DNA from: Flavobacterium sp. M31R6
GTDB taxonomy: Bacteria; Bacteroidota; Bacteroidia; Flavobacteriales; Flavobacteriaceae
Direction: 5' to 3'
NCBI RefSeq assembly: GCF_013284035.1
Contig: NZ_CP054141.1
Coordinates: 992,001 to 1,056,000 of the forward strand
DNA length: 64,000 nt
Position 1 is the stretch's first letter; every line of letters begins with the position of its first letter. The notes under the pieces are model-generated. The model searched no databases, was not told the DNA's origin, and saw nothing but the letters and a program-made list of their open reading frames with translations. Position numbers and translations under genes: made by a program. Below, piece by piece: positions 16,773 to 25,376 of the stretch.

Positions 16773-17522
16773 CTATTTTCCTTTATTCGCTTCGGCTATA
16801 TATTTTTCTAAAGCCATTGTCATCGATGGAGTTCCTGGTGTTGGAGCCATAATGTCTATGCGTAATCCGTGATCCAAAGCTTCTTTTTGAGTGGTGCTTC
16901 CAAAAACGGCTATTCGAGTATTGTTTTGTTCAAAATCTGGAAAGTTTTTATATAAAGATTTAATTCCGGTTGGGCTAAAGAAAGCCAAAACATCGTAATA
17001 AACATCTGCTAAATCAGACAAGTCGCTCATAACCGTTTTGTAAAAAGTGGCTGGAGTCCAGTCAACTTTCAAAGCGTTTAATGTTACGGGAATGTCGGCG
17101 TTCAATTGGTCAGATGCCGGTAATAAGAATTTCTCGTCTTTATATTTTTTGATTAAAGGCGACAAATCAGCAAAATCTTTAGGGCCTACATAAATTTTAC
17201 GTTTTCTGTATACTACGTATTTTTGCAGGTAAAATGCAATTGCTTCCGATTGACAGAAGTATTTTAATCCTTCAGGAACTTTATAGCGCATTTCATCTGC
17301 CACTCTAAAAAAGTGATCCACACCATTTTTGCTTGTTAATATAATAGCAGTGTAGTTATTAAGATCGATTTTCTGAAGTCTAATCTCTTTTGCGCTTACC
17401 CCTTCTACATGAATAAAAGGTCTGAAATCAATTTTTACTTTATGCTTTTGTTGCAGCTCAAAGTATGGAGAATTTTCCACTTTAGGTTCTGGTTGTGATA
17501 CCAAAATTGTTTTCACTTTCAT
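16773..17522 (-). CDS. hemD: Uroporphyrinogen-III synthase
   Basis: Closes and inverts hydroxymethylbilane to uroporphyrinogen III in haem synthesis. The 249-residue protein shows the bilobed HemD pattern: KTILVSQPEP at the N-terminus, IILTSKNGVDHFF in the first lobe, FLLPASDQL in the middle, VLAFFSPTGIKSLY in the second lobe and RIAVFGSTTQKEALDHGLR near the end. HemD is poorly conserved, so the call rests on this pattern. DUF4271 lies 13 bp upstream on the same strand, a pairing seen in other flavobacteria, which suggests co-transcription. Confidence 0.9.
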   Translation of the reverse strand: MKVKTILVSQPEPKVENSPYFELQQKHKVKIDFRPFIHVEGVSAKEIRLQKIDLNNYTAIILTSKNGVDHFFRVADEMRYKVPEGLKYFCQSEAIAFYLQKYVVYRKRKIYVGPKDFADLSPLIKKYKDEKFLLPASDQLNADIPVTLNALKVDWTPATFYKTVMSDLSDLADVYYDVLAFFSPTGIKSLYKNFPDFEQNNTRIAVFGSTTQKEALDHGLRIDIMAPTPGTPSMTMALEKYIAEANKGK

Positions 17523-17535
17523 ATTTAAATAATTT

Positions 17536-18207
17536 CTAAACGCTACCTTTTGTAAACCAATAATACATAAAATAATAGGGTGCTATTTCAAGAGTGCAAA
17601 GATATAAAATAAAATAAAACAACTTGCTGAAAATTTCCTTTCTGTAATTTTTTATGGAGTACACATATAGTAAAACGTTTAAAACTAAGATACTATATAA
17701 AACCAGTAGTGGGATATTTTTTAAAATAGATTCATAATAGAATAAAATGATGTCAATTGGCAGTAGTAATAAGCCTACATATGTTCGGTAGGTAACTTTC
17801 TGTAAATTAAACTGTTCGACAAGTTCTTCAATTCTGAATGAAGTTGCAATTATTTTTTCGATTAAAAATTTTGATAAAATGAAGTAAATGACAAAAGTGA
17901 ATATTTGTATGAATAGGATCAAATCTGTTTTTGAACCATAACCAAAATTGCTCAGTAAAATTTGGATAAAAAACGAAAACGAAATAATTTGAACAATAAA
18001 TAAAGAGATGGAAAACATTCCCATCAAATGACTACTGTCTCTGTATATTCGAACGTATTTGTCTGAAAATATCAATTTAGTGAAATCTTCAAAGCGATTT
18101 TCATAGACGGATTTGGTTAAAGCAATAATGCCAAAAGCCAAGATAAAAACGAGTGTTACCCAGTCGTTAGTGTCGGTTATTCTAGGATGAAGTACGTGTT
18201 CAGTCAT
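17536..18207 (-). CDS. DUF4271 integral membrane protein
   Basis: From the Met at 18207 this is 223 residues with about six hydrophobic helices. It begins MTEHVLHPRITDTNDWVTLV, the usual DUF4271 opening with Asp/Trp before helix one. The frame continues to an ATG at 18273, but that extension would cross the promoter-like region of the divergent gene and is not family-like. Function is unknown; it is restricted to Bacteroidota and is often next to hemD, as here. Four-residue tight spacing to hemD implies a shared transcript. Confidence 0.85.
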   Translation of the reverse strand: MTEHVLHPRITDTNDWVTLVFILAFGIIALTKSVYENRFEDFTKLIFSDKYVRIYRDSSHLMGMFSISLFIVQIISFSFFIQILLSNFGYGSKTDLILFIQIFTFVIYFILSKFLIEKIIATSFRIEELVEQFNLQKVTYRTYVGLLLLPIDIILFYYESILKNIPLLVLYSILVLNVLLYVYSIKNYRKEIFSKLFYFILYLCTLEIAPYYFMYYWFTKGSV

Positions 18208-18291
18208 AATTAGAGCAAAATTAGTGATTTTTATATCATTATTTATTATAATTTTATAATAATCAAATGGCATAAAAAGGTTACTTTTGCA

Positions 18292-18299
18292 CGGAAATT
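18292..18299 (+). promoter_or_regulatory. -7 promoter element for the glycosyltransferase gene
   Basis: TACTTTTG, a perfect TAnnTTTG, ends 9 bp before the ATG at 18309. If used, the message would have almost no leader. No clear -33 element is seen. Confidence 0.45.
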
Positions 18300-18308
18300 A
18301 CGCGAAAC

Positions 18309-19034
18309 ATGAACAATTGTATTGTTATAATCCCCACCTATAACGAAATTGAAAACATAGAAAGCATTATTAGAGCAGTGCTCTCTCAACACAAACCTTT
18401 CCATGTCTTAATTATTGATGATAACTCTCCAGATCATACTGCGGATAAAGTGGTTATGCTTCAGTCAGAGTACAACGGTAGGTTGTTTTTGGAAAAAAGA
18501 GCGAAGAAATCGGGGCTGGGGACTGCCTATGTGCATGGTTTTAAGTGGGCATTGCAAAATAACTATGATTTTATTTTCGAAATGGATGCTGATTTTTCTC
18601 ATAATCCTTCTGATTTAGAGAAATTATATGATGCGTGTCATTTTGGAGATGCTGATTTATCGATTGGATCGCGTTATGTTACTGGGGTAAATGTTGTCAA
18701 TTGGCCTTTAAGTCGTGTTTTAATGTCGTATTTTGCATCGGTTTATGTTCGTATGATTACCGGAATGAAAATACACGATGCTACCGCGGGATTTGTTTGT
18801 TACAAAAGAGCAGTACTCGAAACAATTAATTTGGATAGAATTAAATTTGTTGGATATGCTTTTCAGATTGAAATGAAATACCGAACGTATTGTAAAAAAT
18901 TCGCCATTTCGGAAGTGCCTATTATCTTTACCGATAGAACCAAAGGGCAGTCCAAAATGAGCAATTCCATAATTGTTGAAGCCGTATTTGGAGTTATAAT
19001 GTTGCGTTTAAAAAAGTTAGTTAACAGTTTGTAA
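18309..19034 (+). CDS. Polyprenol-phosphate mannosyltransferase-like glycosyltransferase (GT2, DPM1 type)
   Basis: A 241-residue GT-A family 2 enzyme without membrane helices, like catalytic DPM1. It should move a sugar, typically mannose from GDP-mannose, to a polyprenyl phosphate at the inner face of the membrane. Motifs are CIVIIPTYNEIENI (residues 4-17), LIIDDNSPDHTA, the DxD-like EMDADFSHNP (about 92-101), and SIGSRYVTG. Members of this group in Bacteroidota are used for lipid-linked sugar donors. It is 12 bp ahead of dihydroorotase and probably shares its message. Confidence 0.92.
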   Translation: MNNCIVIIPTYNEIENIESIIRAVLSQHKPFHVLIIDDNSPDHTADKVVMLQSEYNGRLFLEKRAKKSGLGTAYVHGFKWALQNNYDFIFEMDADFSHNPSDLEKLYDACHFGDADLSIGSRYVTGVNVVNWPLSRVLMSYFASVYVRMITGMKIHDATAGFVCYKRAVLETINLDRIKFVGYAFQIEMKYRTYCKKFAISEVPIIFTDRTKGQSKMSNSIIVEAVFGVIMLRLKKLVNSL

Positions 19035-19046
19035 AAGAAAGATACT

Positions 19047-20387
19047 ATGAATAGATATTTGATTAAAAATGCTAAAATAGTAAATGAAGGAGTTATTTTT
19101 GAAGGGGATGTGCTGGTAGAGAATGACCTTATTGTTGAGGTTTCTGAGAACATTAGCCTGAAATCTTCAGATTGTATGATCATTGATGCAGAAGGGAATT
19201 ATCTTTTGCCTGGAGTTATCGATGATCAAGTGCATTTTAGAGAACCGGGATTAACTCATAAAGGGGATATTGAATCGGAATCTAGAGCTGCGGTTGCAGG
19301 CGGAATTACATCTTACATAGAGCAACCAAATACAGTTCCTAATGCTGTTACCCAAGAAATTCTTGAAGAAAAGTATAAAATTGCAGCCGAAAAGTCTTTT
19401 GCCAATTATTCTTTTATGATGGGCGCCACCAATGACAATCTTGAGGAAGTTTTAAAGACAAACCCTAAGAATGTTGCTGGAATCAAAATATTTTTAGGTT
19501 CTTCAACGGGAAACATGTTGGTGGATAATGAAGCAGTTTTGGAAAAAATATTCGCTTGTACATCCATGTTGATTGCAGTTCATTGTGAAGATGAAATGAC
19601 AATAAAGAATAATTTAGAAAAATACAAAGAAGAATATGGTGAAGATGTTCCGGTAACTGCACATCATCTTATCCGCAGCGAAGAAGCCTGTTATATTTCG
19701 TCTTCAAAAGCTGTTGCTTTGGCCAAAAAAACGGGTGCAAGATTGCATGTCTTTCATCTTTCGACTGCCAAAGAAATGGAATTGTTTACCAATAAAATTC
19801 CACTTGAGGATAAAAAAATTACCGCCGAAGTTTGTGTGCATCATTTATGGTTTACCAATGATGATTATGCTACAAAAGGAAATCTAATTAAATGGAATCC
19901 TGCTGTAAAAACTGCTAACGATAGAAAAGTGTTATGGGAAGCGCTTAATGACGGACGCATTGATGTTGTGGCGACGGATCATGCTCCACATACATTGGAT
20001 GAGAAAAAACAAAAATACCTGCAAGCTCCTTCTGGTGGGCCATTAGTGCAACATGCTCTTGTGGCTATGTTTGAGGCGCATCATCAAGGAAAAATAAGTG
20101 TCGAGAAAATTGTCGAGAAAATGTGCCACAATCCGGCCAAGATTTTTAAAATTGAAAAAAGAGGTTTTATCAAAGAGGGTTATTTTGCCGATTTGGTTAT
20201 TATCAATGCAGGATTGCCTTGGAGTGTAAAGAAAGAAAATATACTTTCGAAATGTGGTTGGTCTCCTTTTGAAGGCTTTACTTTTAAATCTAGAATTACG
20301 CATACTTTTGTAAATGGTAAGTTGGTTTATTCTGGTTTTAAGGTAAAAGATATTCGTGCAGGTAAAAGAATGTTGTTTGATAGATAA
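19047..20387 (+). CDS. pyrC: Dihydroorotase (class I)
   Basis: Interconverts carbamoyl aspartate and dihydroorotate in pyrimidine synthesis. The 446-residue amidohydrolase carries the substrate-binding FREPG segment, GIKIFLGSSTGNML, the metal-site histidines in IAVHCEDE and LHVFHLST, and TDHAPHTLDEK with the catalytic Asp. The usual HxH near the N-terminus reads Q61-V-H63: the first metal-ligand His is Gln. I recall the same DDQVHFR form in other Bacteroidota, so it may be a lineage trait rather than a loss of activity. It is followed 8 bp later by the DUF4296 lipoprotein. Confidence 0.93.
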   Translation: MNRYLIKNAKIVNEGVIFEGDVLVENDLIVEVSENISLKSSDCMIIDAEGNYLLPGVIDDQVHFREPGLTHKGDIESESRAAVAGGITSYIEQPNTVPNAVTQEILEEKYKIAAEKSFANYSFMMGATNDNLEEVLKTNPKNVAGIKIFLGSSTGNMLVDNEAVLEKIFACTSMLIAVHCEDEMTIKNNLEKYKEEYGEDVPVTAHHLIRSEEACYISSSKAVALAKKTGARLHVFHLSTAKEMELFTNKIPLEDKKITAEVCVHHLWFTNDDYATKGNLIKWNPAVKTANDRKVLWEALNDGRIDVVATDHAPHTLDEKKQKYLQAPSGGPLVQHALVAMFEAHHQGKISVEKIVEKMCHNPAKIFKIEKRGFIKEGYFADLVIINAGLPWSVKKENILSKCGWSPFEGFTFKSRITHTFVNGKLVYSGFKVKDIRAGKRMLFDR

Positions 20388-20395
20388 AATCTTAT

Positions 20396-20890
20396 ATGAA
20401 AAAATACATTTCCCTTTTTGCTTTAGTTGCCTTGTTTTTGAGCTGCAATAAGGATTTGGTTGAAAAACCAGATAATCTTATTGACAAAAAAGTAATGGGA
20501 GATATTTATTATGACATGTCAATTTTGGAAGCTTTAAAATATCAAAATCCAAATTCATTATACACGAACGGAATCAATCCAAAGACTTATATTTTTAAAA
20601 AATATAAAATTGACAGCCTTCAATTTGCGAAAAGCAATGCTTATTATGCCGCTGATTATAGAGAGTACAAAAAAATGTACGATGCCCTTAACGACCGTTT
20701 GAAAAAGGAAAAAACAGCAGTAGATTTGATAATAAAAAAAGAGGCAAAAAAAGAGGCAGCACTTAAAAAAGCAAGAGCAAAAAAGGTGCAGGATTCTATA
20801 ACAAAGGCGAAAAAAATAAAGGATTTGAAAATCAAAAAAGAAAAAGATTCCATTGCCCAAAAGAAACAAGAAATAAAAGCCAAAAAATAA
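20396..20890 (+). CDS. DUF4296 lipoprotein with charged C-terminal tail
   Basis: A 164-residue predicted lipoprotein: signal MKKYISLFALVALFLSC with the lipobox Cys17. The DUF4296 domain covers about residues 25-105 (DIYYDMSILEALKYQNP, YAADYREYKKMYD). The last 60 residues are almost only Lys, Glu, Ala, Ile and Asp and would form a long helix or coiled coil. Function is unknown. It follows dihydroorotase by 8 bp, an order common in flavobacteria, and converges on the epimerase gene only 6 bp away with no clear terminator. Confidence 0.85.
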   Translation: MKKYISLFALVALFLSCNKDLVEKPDNLIDKKVMGDIYYDMSILEALKYQNPNSLYTNGINPKTYIFKKYKIDSLQFAKSNAYYAADYREYKKMYDALNDRLKKEKTAVDLIIKKEAKKEAALKKARAKKVQDSITKAKKIKDLKIKKEKDSIAQKKQEIKAKK

Positions 20891-20896
20891 AAGCAG

Positions 20897-21886
20897 TTAC
20901 AAATTTGTAATTTCCTTTATATAAGTATGAACGTCTATGAATGTAATATTCAAGGCGTTTTTTATTTTTTCATTGGAATATAAATCAGTTGTGTAAGAAG
21001 ATCTTGCAGAGGCTTTGCTTAGTTGTCTCTTTAGGCTAAAAACATTGGAAGCAACCCAGTCAAGTTTTGATAAAACATTTATCATAAATGGAGTTGCATG
21101 ATATTTAGGTCTTTTGACTTTTAGAGCATCGGCAATAGAAAAAAGCAGATCCTTAAAAATAATATTCTCGCTTATTAATGTAAATCGTTCGCCATGAATG
21201 GGGCTTTTCATTAGCAAATACATTACGTCTACCACATCCGAAACGGCTACAAAACCTGTTAATCCTTTGGTGTAAAAAGCTAGTCCGTTTTTTACTTTTG
21301 TGAAAAGTTCACCGCTTCCTTGGTTCCAAAATCCTGGACCAATAATGACACCTGGATTTACAATCACTACTTCAAGTCCTTCTTGCAGTGCACGCCATAT
21401 TTCCATTTCGGCACCATATTTTGAAATAGCATAATCGCTATGCGGTTTTTCGGGATTCCATTCAGTTTCTTCGGTAATAATGGATTCGTGCTCCGGCAAG
21501 TCGCCAAGAGCAGCTATGGAGCTCACATGACAAAGTTTTTTGACATTATTGGCTAAACAAAAATTGACAATGTTTGCTGTGCCTTCGATATTGGTTTTTC
21601 GAACGAGTTCTTCCTCTTTTGGGTCAAAAGAAATCATCGCTGCACAATGGTATACTTGATCTATTCCCTGAAAGGCATTCTCTAAAGTGGGAATATCCAG
21701 AACATCACCTTGAATCCATTGGATGGAATCATAAAGACCATTTTTTTGGTACAATGAAAAAAGAGCTTTGGTTTTTTGGGTGCTGTCTAAATTTCTATAG
21801 ATGGCACGTACATTTTCTCCCTTTTCCAATAGGTGAATTAAAAGATGTGCGCCTACTAAACCTGTTCCTCCTGTAACTAATACCAT
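20897..21886 (-). CDS. NAD-dependent epimerase/dehydratase (extended SDR)
   Basis: A 329-residue extended short-chain dehydrogenase. The nucleotide-binding motif VTGGTGLVGAHL is at residues 4-15 and the catalytic YxxxK is in DYAISKYGAE (about residues 152-161), with a Ser in HVSSIAALG. The later part lacks clues to the substrate; similar proteins act on NDP-sugars, dihydroflavonol-like ketones or sterol-like compounds. It stands alone, divergent from tyrS, and its 3' end nearly abuts the DUF4296 gene. Confidence 0.88.
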   Translation of the reverse strand: MVLVTGGTGLVGAHLLIHLLEKGENVRAIYRNLDSTQKTKALFSLYQKNGLYDSIQWIQGDVLDIPTLENAFQGIDQVYHCAAMISFDPKEEELVRKTNIEGTANIVNFCLANNVKKLCHVSSIAALGDLPEHESIITEETEWNPEKPHSDYAISKYGAEMEIWRALQEGLEVVIVNPGVIIGPGFWNQGSGELFTKVKNGLAFYTKGLTGFVAVSDVVDVMYLLMKSPIHGERFTLISENIIFKDLLFSIADALKVKRPKYHATPFMINVLSKLDWVASNVFSLKRQLSKASARSSYTTDLYSNEKIKNALNITFIDVHTYIKEITNL

Positions 21887-21985
21887 TTTGTAAATGTAAT
21901 AAAATCAATTTCAATGGCAATTTCAAAAATCAAAAATCAATTTAAAAACATTGAATTATCGTTTCCATTGCCATTGAAATTGAAA

Positions 21986-22016
21986 TTGAATTTTGCCATT
22001 GAATTTCCTACCTTTG
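21986..22016 (+). promoter_or_regulatory. Promoter for tyrS
   Basis: TTG at 21986-21988, 20-nt spacer, TACCTTTG at 22009-22016, a perfect -7 box. A start near 22023 would leave a leader of about 16 nt before ATG 22039. The region upstream (21911-22005) is built of repeated ATTGAAATTG / CCATTG words. Confidence 0.65.
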
Positions 22017-22038
22017 CTCAAAATTGATTATTTTATAG

Positions 22039-23337
22039 ATGAAAAATATTATTTCCGAATTACAATGGCGTGGTTTAGTACATGACATCATGCCTGGGAC
22101 TGAAGAACAACTTTTAAAAGAAATGACAACCACTTATATTGGATTTGATCCTACATCAGATTCATTGCATATTGGTAGTTTAGTGCCGATTATTTTATTG
22201 GTTCACCTTAAAAATTTTGGTCACAAACCAATTGCTTTGGTAGGTGGTGCGACTGGAATGATTGGTGATCCTTCCGGAAAATCAGATGAGAGAAATTTAT
22301 TGGACGAAGCCACTTTAAATCATAATGTTGAAGGAATAAAAAGTGTTTTGTCTCGTTTTTTAGATTTTAATGATACTGCTGCCAATGCTCCGGTTTTGGT
22401 AAATAACTACGATTGGATGAAGGGCTTGTCATTCATTAATTTTGCTCGTGATGTGGGTAAACGCATCACTGTAAATTATATGATGGCCAAAGATTCTGTA
22501 AAGAAAAGATTGTCTGGCGAAGGCGAGGGGATGTCATTTACGGAGTTTACTTATCAATTGATTCAAGGATATGATTTCTACCATTTGCATAAAGAATACA
22601 ATTGTTTGTTGCAAATGGGTGGTTCGGATCAATGGGGGAATATCACCACAGGAACCGAATTAGTTCGTAGAATGAACGTTGGAGAAGAAGCCAAAGCTTT
22701 TGCAATGACTTGTCCGTTAATTACCAAAGCTGATGGTTCTAAATTTGGAAAATCCGAGGGTGGAAACGTTTGGTTAACTGCAGATAAAACTTCGGTGTAT
22801 AAATTTTATCAATTCTGGTTAAATACTACCGATGTCGATGCGGAGAAATATATCAAGATTTTTACTTTCCTTGGGAAAGAAGAAATTGATGCTTTAATTG
22901 AAGAGCATAAAATGGCTCCGCATTTAAGAGTTTTACAAAGAAAATTAGCTGAAGAGTTAACTGTTTTTGTTCACTCAAAAGAAGAGCTGGAAAAAGCAAT
23001 TAAGGCTTCTAATATTCTTTTTGGAAATGCTACTGCCGATGATTTGAAGCAATTGGATGAAACTACTTTTCTAGAAGTTTTTGACGGTGTTCCTCAAGCT
23101 GAGATTTCAAAAAGCGATGTTGAAGCAGGATTGGATATTGTTCAAGTTTTGAATGAAAAGACAGGTTTCTTTAAATCTAATGGAGAGGCAAGAAGAGCCT
23201 TAATTGCCAATTCTATTTCGGTGAATAAAGAAAAAGTGAACGAAACATTCGTGCTTTCTGCTAAAGATTTAATAAACAATCAGTTTGTGCTTTTGCAAAG
23301 CGGTAAGAAAAATTATTTTGTGATTAGAGTTAAATAA
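22039..23337 (+). CDS. tyrS: Tyrosyl-tRNA synthetase
   Basis: Class I synthetase that charges tRNA-Tyr. The 432-residue protein has the HIGH-type motif [12 protein letters not shown] (about residues 46-57) and a KMSKS-type loop written [12 protein letters not shown] (about 236-247). [14 protein letters not shown] and [12 protein letters not shown] contact tyrosine and adenylate. A C-terminal S4-like RNA-binding domain covers about 355-432 ([17 protein letters not shown]). It is monocistronic or followed by the toxin-antitoxin pair 33 bp later. Confidence 0.97.
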   Translation: MKNIISELQWRGLVHDIMPGTEEQLLKEMTTTYIGFDPTSDSLHIGSLVPIILLVHLKNFGHKPIALVGGATGMIGDPSGKSDERNLLDEATLNHNVEGIKSVLSRFLDFNDTAANAPVLVNNYDWMKGLSFINFARDVGKRITVNYMMAKDSVKKRLSGEGEGMSFTEFTYQLIQGYDFYHLHKEYNCLLQMGGSDQWGNITTGTELVRRMNVGEEAKAFAMTCPLITKADGSKFGKSEGGNVWLTADKTSVYKFYQFWLNTTDVDAEKYIKIFTFLGKEEIDALIEEHKMAPHLRVLQRKLAEELTVFVHSKEELEKAIKASNILFGNATADDLKQLDETTFLEVFDGVPQAEISKSDVEAGLDIVQVLNEKTGFFKSNGEARRALIANSISVNKEKVNETFVLSAKDLINNQFVLLQSGKKNYFVIRVK

Positions 23338-23370
23338 TATTTTCTAACTTTACTTTAAATAAATAATGCT

Positions 23371-23577
23371 ATGGAAACTCAATTTTTGACAGATGAAAAG
23401 GGAAATAAGACAGCTGTTTTGTTGCCTATAAAAAAATACAATAAAATGATTGAGCAATTGGAAGATTTGCATGATATAAAATTGTATGATGAAGCTCAAA
23501 AAGATGATGATGGTTTTCGCATCTCTATAGATGAAGCTTTTAAAATAATTGAAGAAAAGCGGAAAGTAGTAAAATAA
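23371..23577 (+). CDS. Type II antitoxin, Phd/YefM-like
   Basis: A 68-residue acidic protein. It opens with strands METQFLTDEKGNKTAVLLPI and a helix, with LPIKKYNKMIEQLEDLHD resembling the Phd/YefM N-terminal DNA-binding fold. The C-terminal part (about 45-68) is charged and would wrap the toxin. Its stop overlaps the toxin start in TAATG. The pairing with a RelE-fold protein is the main evidence; alone, it is too short to place firmly. Confidence 0.8.
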   Translation: METQFLTDEKGNKTAVLLPIKKYNKMIEQLEDLHDIKLYDEAQKDDDGFRISIDEAFKIIEEKRKVVK

Positions 23578-23831
23578 TGGCGTATAGTATTGAATTTAGA
23601 AGCAAAGTTTTGAAAGCTTTGATTAAAATTAACGAGCCTTATTATTCTGCAATAAAAAAACAAATTTACGATTTAGCGGATAATCCTCGTCCACAAGGAT
23701 GCAAGAAGCTAAAAGGAAGAAAAGGATATCGTATTCGGGTGGGAGATTATAGAGTGATTTATGAAATTTTTGACAAAGTTCTTTTGATAGAAGTTGTTGA
23801 TTTAGGACATAGGAAAGATATTTACGATTAA
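23577..23831 (+). CDS. Type II toxin, RelE/ParE family
   Basis: An 84-residue basic protein with the RelE/ParE signature: SIEFRSKVLKALIKI at the N-terminus, LADNPRPQGCKKLKG in the middle, and YRIRVGDYRVIYEI followed by a VVDLGHRKDIY tail. RelE toxins cut mRNA on the ribosome, while ParE toxins act on gyrase. The Arg-rich strand and C-terminal His-Arg-Lys favour an RNase (RelE), but this is not certain. The start overlaps the antitoxin stop by one base. Its 3' end overlaps that of the opposing LuxE-like gene by four bases. Confidence 0.9.
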   Translation: MAYSIEFRSKVLKALIKINEPYYSAIKKQIYDLADNPRPQGCKKLKGRKGYRIRVGDYRVIYEIFDKVLLIEVVDLGHRKDIYD

Positions 23832-24808
23832 ACCACCATCAAATTACAACCTCGTATATCTGAATTATCAAAACGTCCCAATACTTCGAAAGTGGTATTG
23901 GGATATTTTTTGCCCAAATCTTGCGTGGCAATAAATGAACAAGAGTTGATGTTGGCTAGATCGATAACGTTAATTCCACCCGTTTTTCCGTCGTTTATAT
24001 AGGTTAAAGCATCTTCGGTGTCGCGAATGTGTATTTGCATCCATGAAGGGCATTCAAATAAGCCATTTCCTAACGAATAAGCTTGGGATAACAATTCGGT
24101 CATACCATATTCAGAATGGATGGCTGAAACTCCAAATCCGTTACAAAGCTGCTCGTGCAATTCTTCTCTAATCATTTCTTTGCGTTTTCCTTTCATACCA
24201 CCGGTTTCCATGATAATCGTGTGCTGCAGTTGGAATGTTCTTTTTTCGATTAAATCCAATAAAGCATAGGTAACTCCAATGAGAATTACATTTTGTCCCG
24301 CTTGGTCTAATTCTATCAGTTTTTGAATGAGTTCCTCGTGATTGTTGAGATAAAATCCACTATTGCTATTGTTTGTGAGTTGTATCAAATCTTCGACCAT
24401 GTAAATCAAAGAAGAGCCTTCTCTTTCCAAATAAGATGGAAGTAAAGCCAAAACCACATAATCCTCAATATTTCCGTAAAATTGAGAAAACCCTTTCCGA
24501 TAGCTTTCTTCATAAATGGAAACATCGGTAACCAGATGTCTGCTTGTGATGGTACCTGTTGTTCCGCTACTGGTAAAAGTGGCTTCGACAGGATTGTTGT
24601 TTGATACAACAGTATGACTTTTGAAAAATTGTATAGGCAAAAAAGGAATTTGATGCAACGATTTTACTTTTTGCGGATTTATTTTTAGCAAATCACAAAA
24701 TTCTTGGTACACCAAATTGTTTTCATATTGAAATCGGAATACTTTTAAAGCTATTTTTTCAAATTGCTTCTGACTCGAAATGGTAAATATGTCGCTGGCT
24801 GTAATCAA
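23828..24808 (-). CDS. LuxE/PaaK-like acyl-protein synthetase (ANL superfamily)
   Basis: A 326-residue ANL-type adenylating enzyme of the LuxE group. The P-loop-like motif reads TFTSSGTTGTITSRH (about residues 77-91) and the adenylate-contact motif is SEYGMTELLSQAYS (about 226-239). It would activate a carboxylic acid with ATP and pass it to a thiol. The N-terminal FQYENNLVYQEFCDLL and IPFLPIQFFKSH match LuxE-type acyl transferases in Bacteroidota. No luxCDAB genes are nearby, so the acid and acceptor are unknown. Convergent with the toxin gene. Confidence 0.82.
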   Translation of the reverse strand: MITASDIFTISSQKQFEKIALKVFRFQYENNLVYQEFCDLLKINPQKVKSLHQIPFLPIQFFKSHTVVSNNNPVEATFTSSGTTGTITSRHLVTDVSIYEESYRKGFSQFYGNIEDYVVLALLPSYLEREGSSLIYMVEDLIQLTNNSNSGFYLNNHEELIQKLIELDQAGQNVILIGVTYALLDLIEKRTFQLQHTIIMETGGMKGKRKEMIREELHEQLCNGFGVSAIHSEYGMTELLSQAYSLGNGLFECPSWMQIHIRDTEDALTYINDGKTGGINVIDLANINSCSFIATQDLGKKYPNTTFEVLGRFDNSDIRGCNLMVV

Positions 24809-24885
24809 GATCTTTTTTTTAAGACAAAGGTATTATTATTTTGGAACCTTTTTTTGGTTTTTGATGTTTAAGACTTTGAAAAGTT

Positions 24886-24920
24886 TCAAAAAAAAAGTTC
24901 CAATTTTAATTGGAACTTTT
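24886..24920 (-). terminator. Terminator after the T9SS-sorting-domain gene
   Basis: AAGTTCCAATT pairs with AATTGGAACTT across a short loop, with the adjacent A-run giving T on minus. It lies between the small sorting-domain gene and the LuxE-like gene. Confidence 0.8.
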
Positions 24921-24939
24921 GTGAATATTTTAAGAAGAA

Positions 24940-25278
24940 TTATTGGATTATTAATTTTCTGCTGCTCGTTGCGCTTTCTTCAGTGATTTTAATGATGTAA
25001 ACCCCAGGAGAAAGGTTGGAAACGTTTAGTTCTTTGTTGCTAATAATGGTTTGCAATACTTTTTTTCCTAATACGTCAAAAATGATAATTTCTTTTTCTA
25101 AGTCGTTTTTTGAAGAAATATATACTTTACCATTAGTCACGGGGTTTGGATACAAATTTAACCCTTCAATTGAAGTGCTTTCTTGTATTTTTGGCGGTTG
25201 TTTACTTTCTTGTGCAGTAGCACCCGAAGTAAAGAAAATGGCCAATAAGAGAATAATATAAAAGTAGTTTTTTGTCAT
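24940..25278 (-). CDS. Minimal T9SS type A sorting-domain protein
   Basis: A 112-residue protein made of a signal peptide (residues 1-22, ending SGATAQ), a linker of about 17 residues, and a complete T9SS C-terminal sorting domain (about 40-112). The domain marks are LNLYPNPVTNGKVYI, the FDVLGKKV strand, NLSPGVYIIKI and the SRKLIIQ ending. Normally this domain is a tag on large exported enzymes. Here there is no cargo. It may be a short surface protein or a decoy for the export machinery. It is the third gene behind the TonB receptor and beta-helix lipoprotein. Confidence 0.88.
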   Translation of the reverse strand: MTKNYFYIILLLAIFFTSGATAQESKQPPKIQESTSIEGLNLYPNPVTNGKVYISSKNDLEKEIIIFDVLGKKVLQTIISNKELNVSNLSPGVYIIKITEESATSSRKLIIQ

Positions 25279-25321
25279 TCACATTATAAATTACCCGTAA
25301 ATATAAGAAAAATATTTTAGA

Positions 25322-25357
25322 TAAAAAAAATACCTCTCAGTTTTTGAGAGGCATTTT
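25322..25357 (-). terminator. Terminator after the beta-helix lipoprotein
   Basis: CCTCTCA (25333-25339) pairs with TGAGAGG (25345-25351), and AAAAAAAA at 25323-25330 becomes T on minus. Some read-through into the sorting-domain gene is possible. Confidence 0.75.
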
Positions 25358-25376
25358 TAACTAATTCAAAGATTTA

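Noticed and set aside
23828..24808. Bioluminescence locus from the LuxE-like gene
   Set aside because: No luxA, B, C or D-like genes in the flanking regions.
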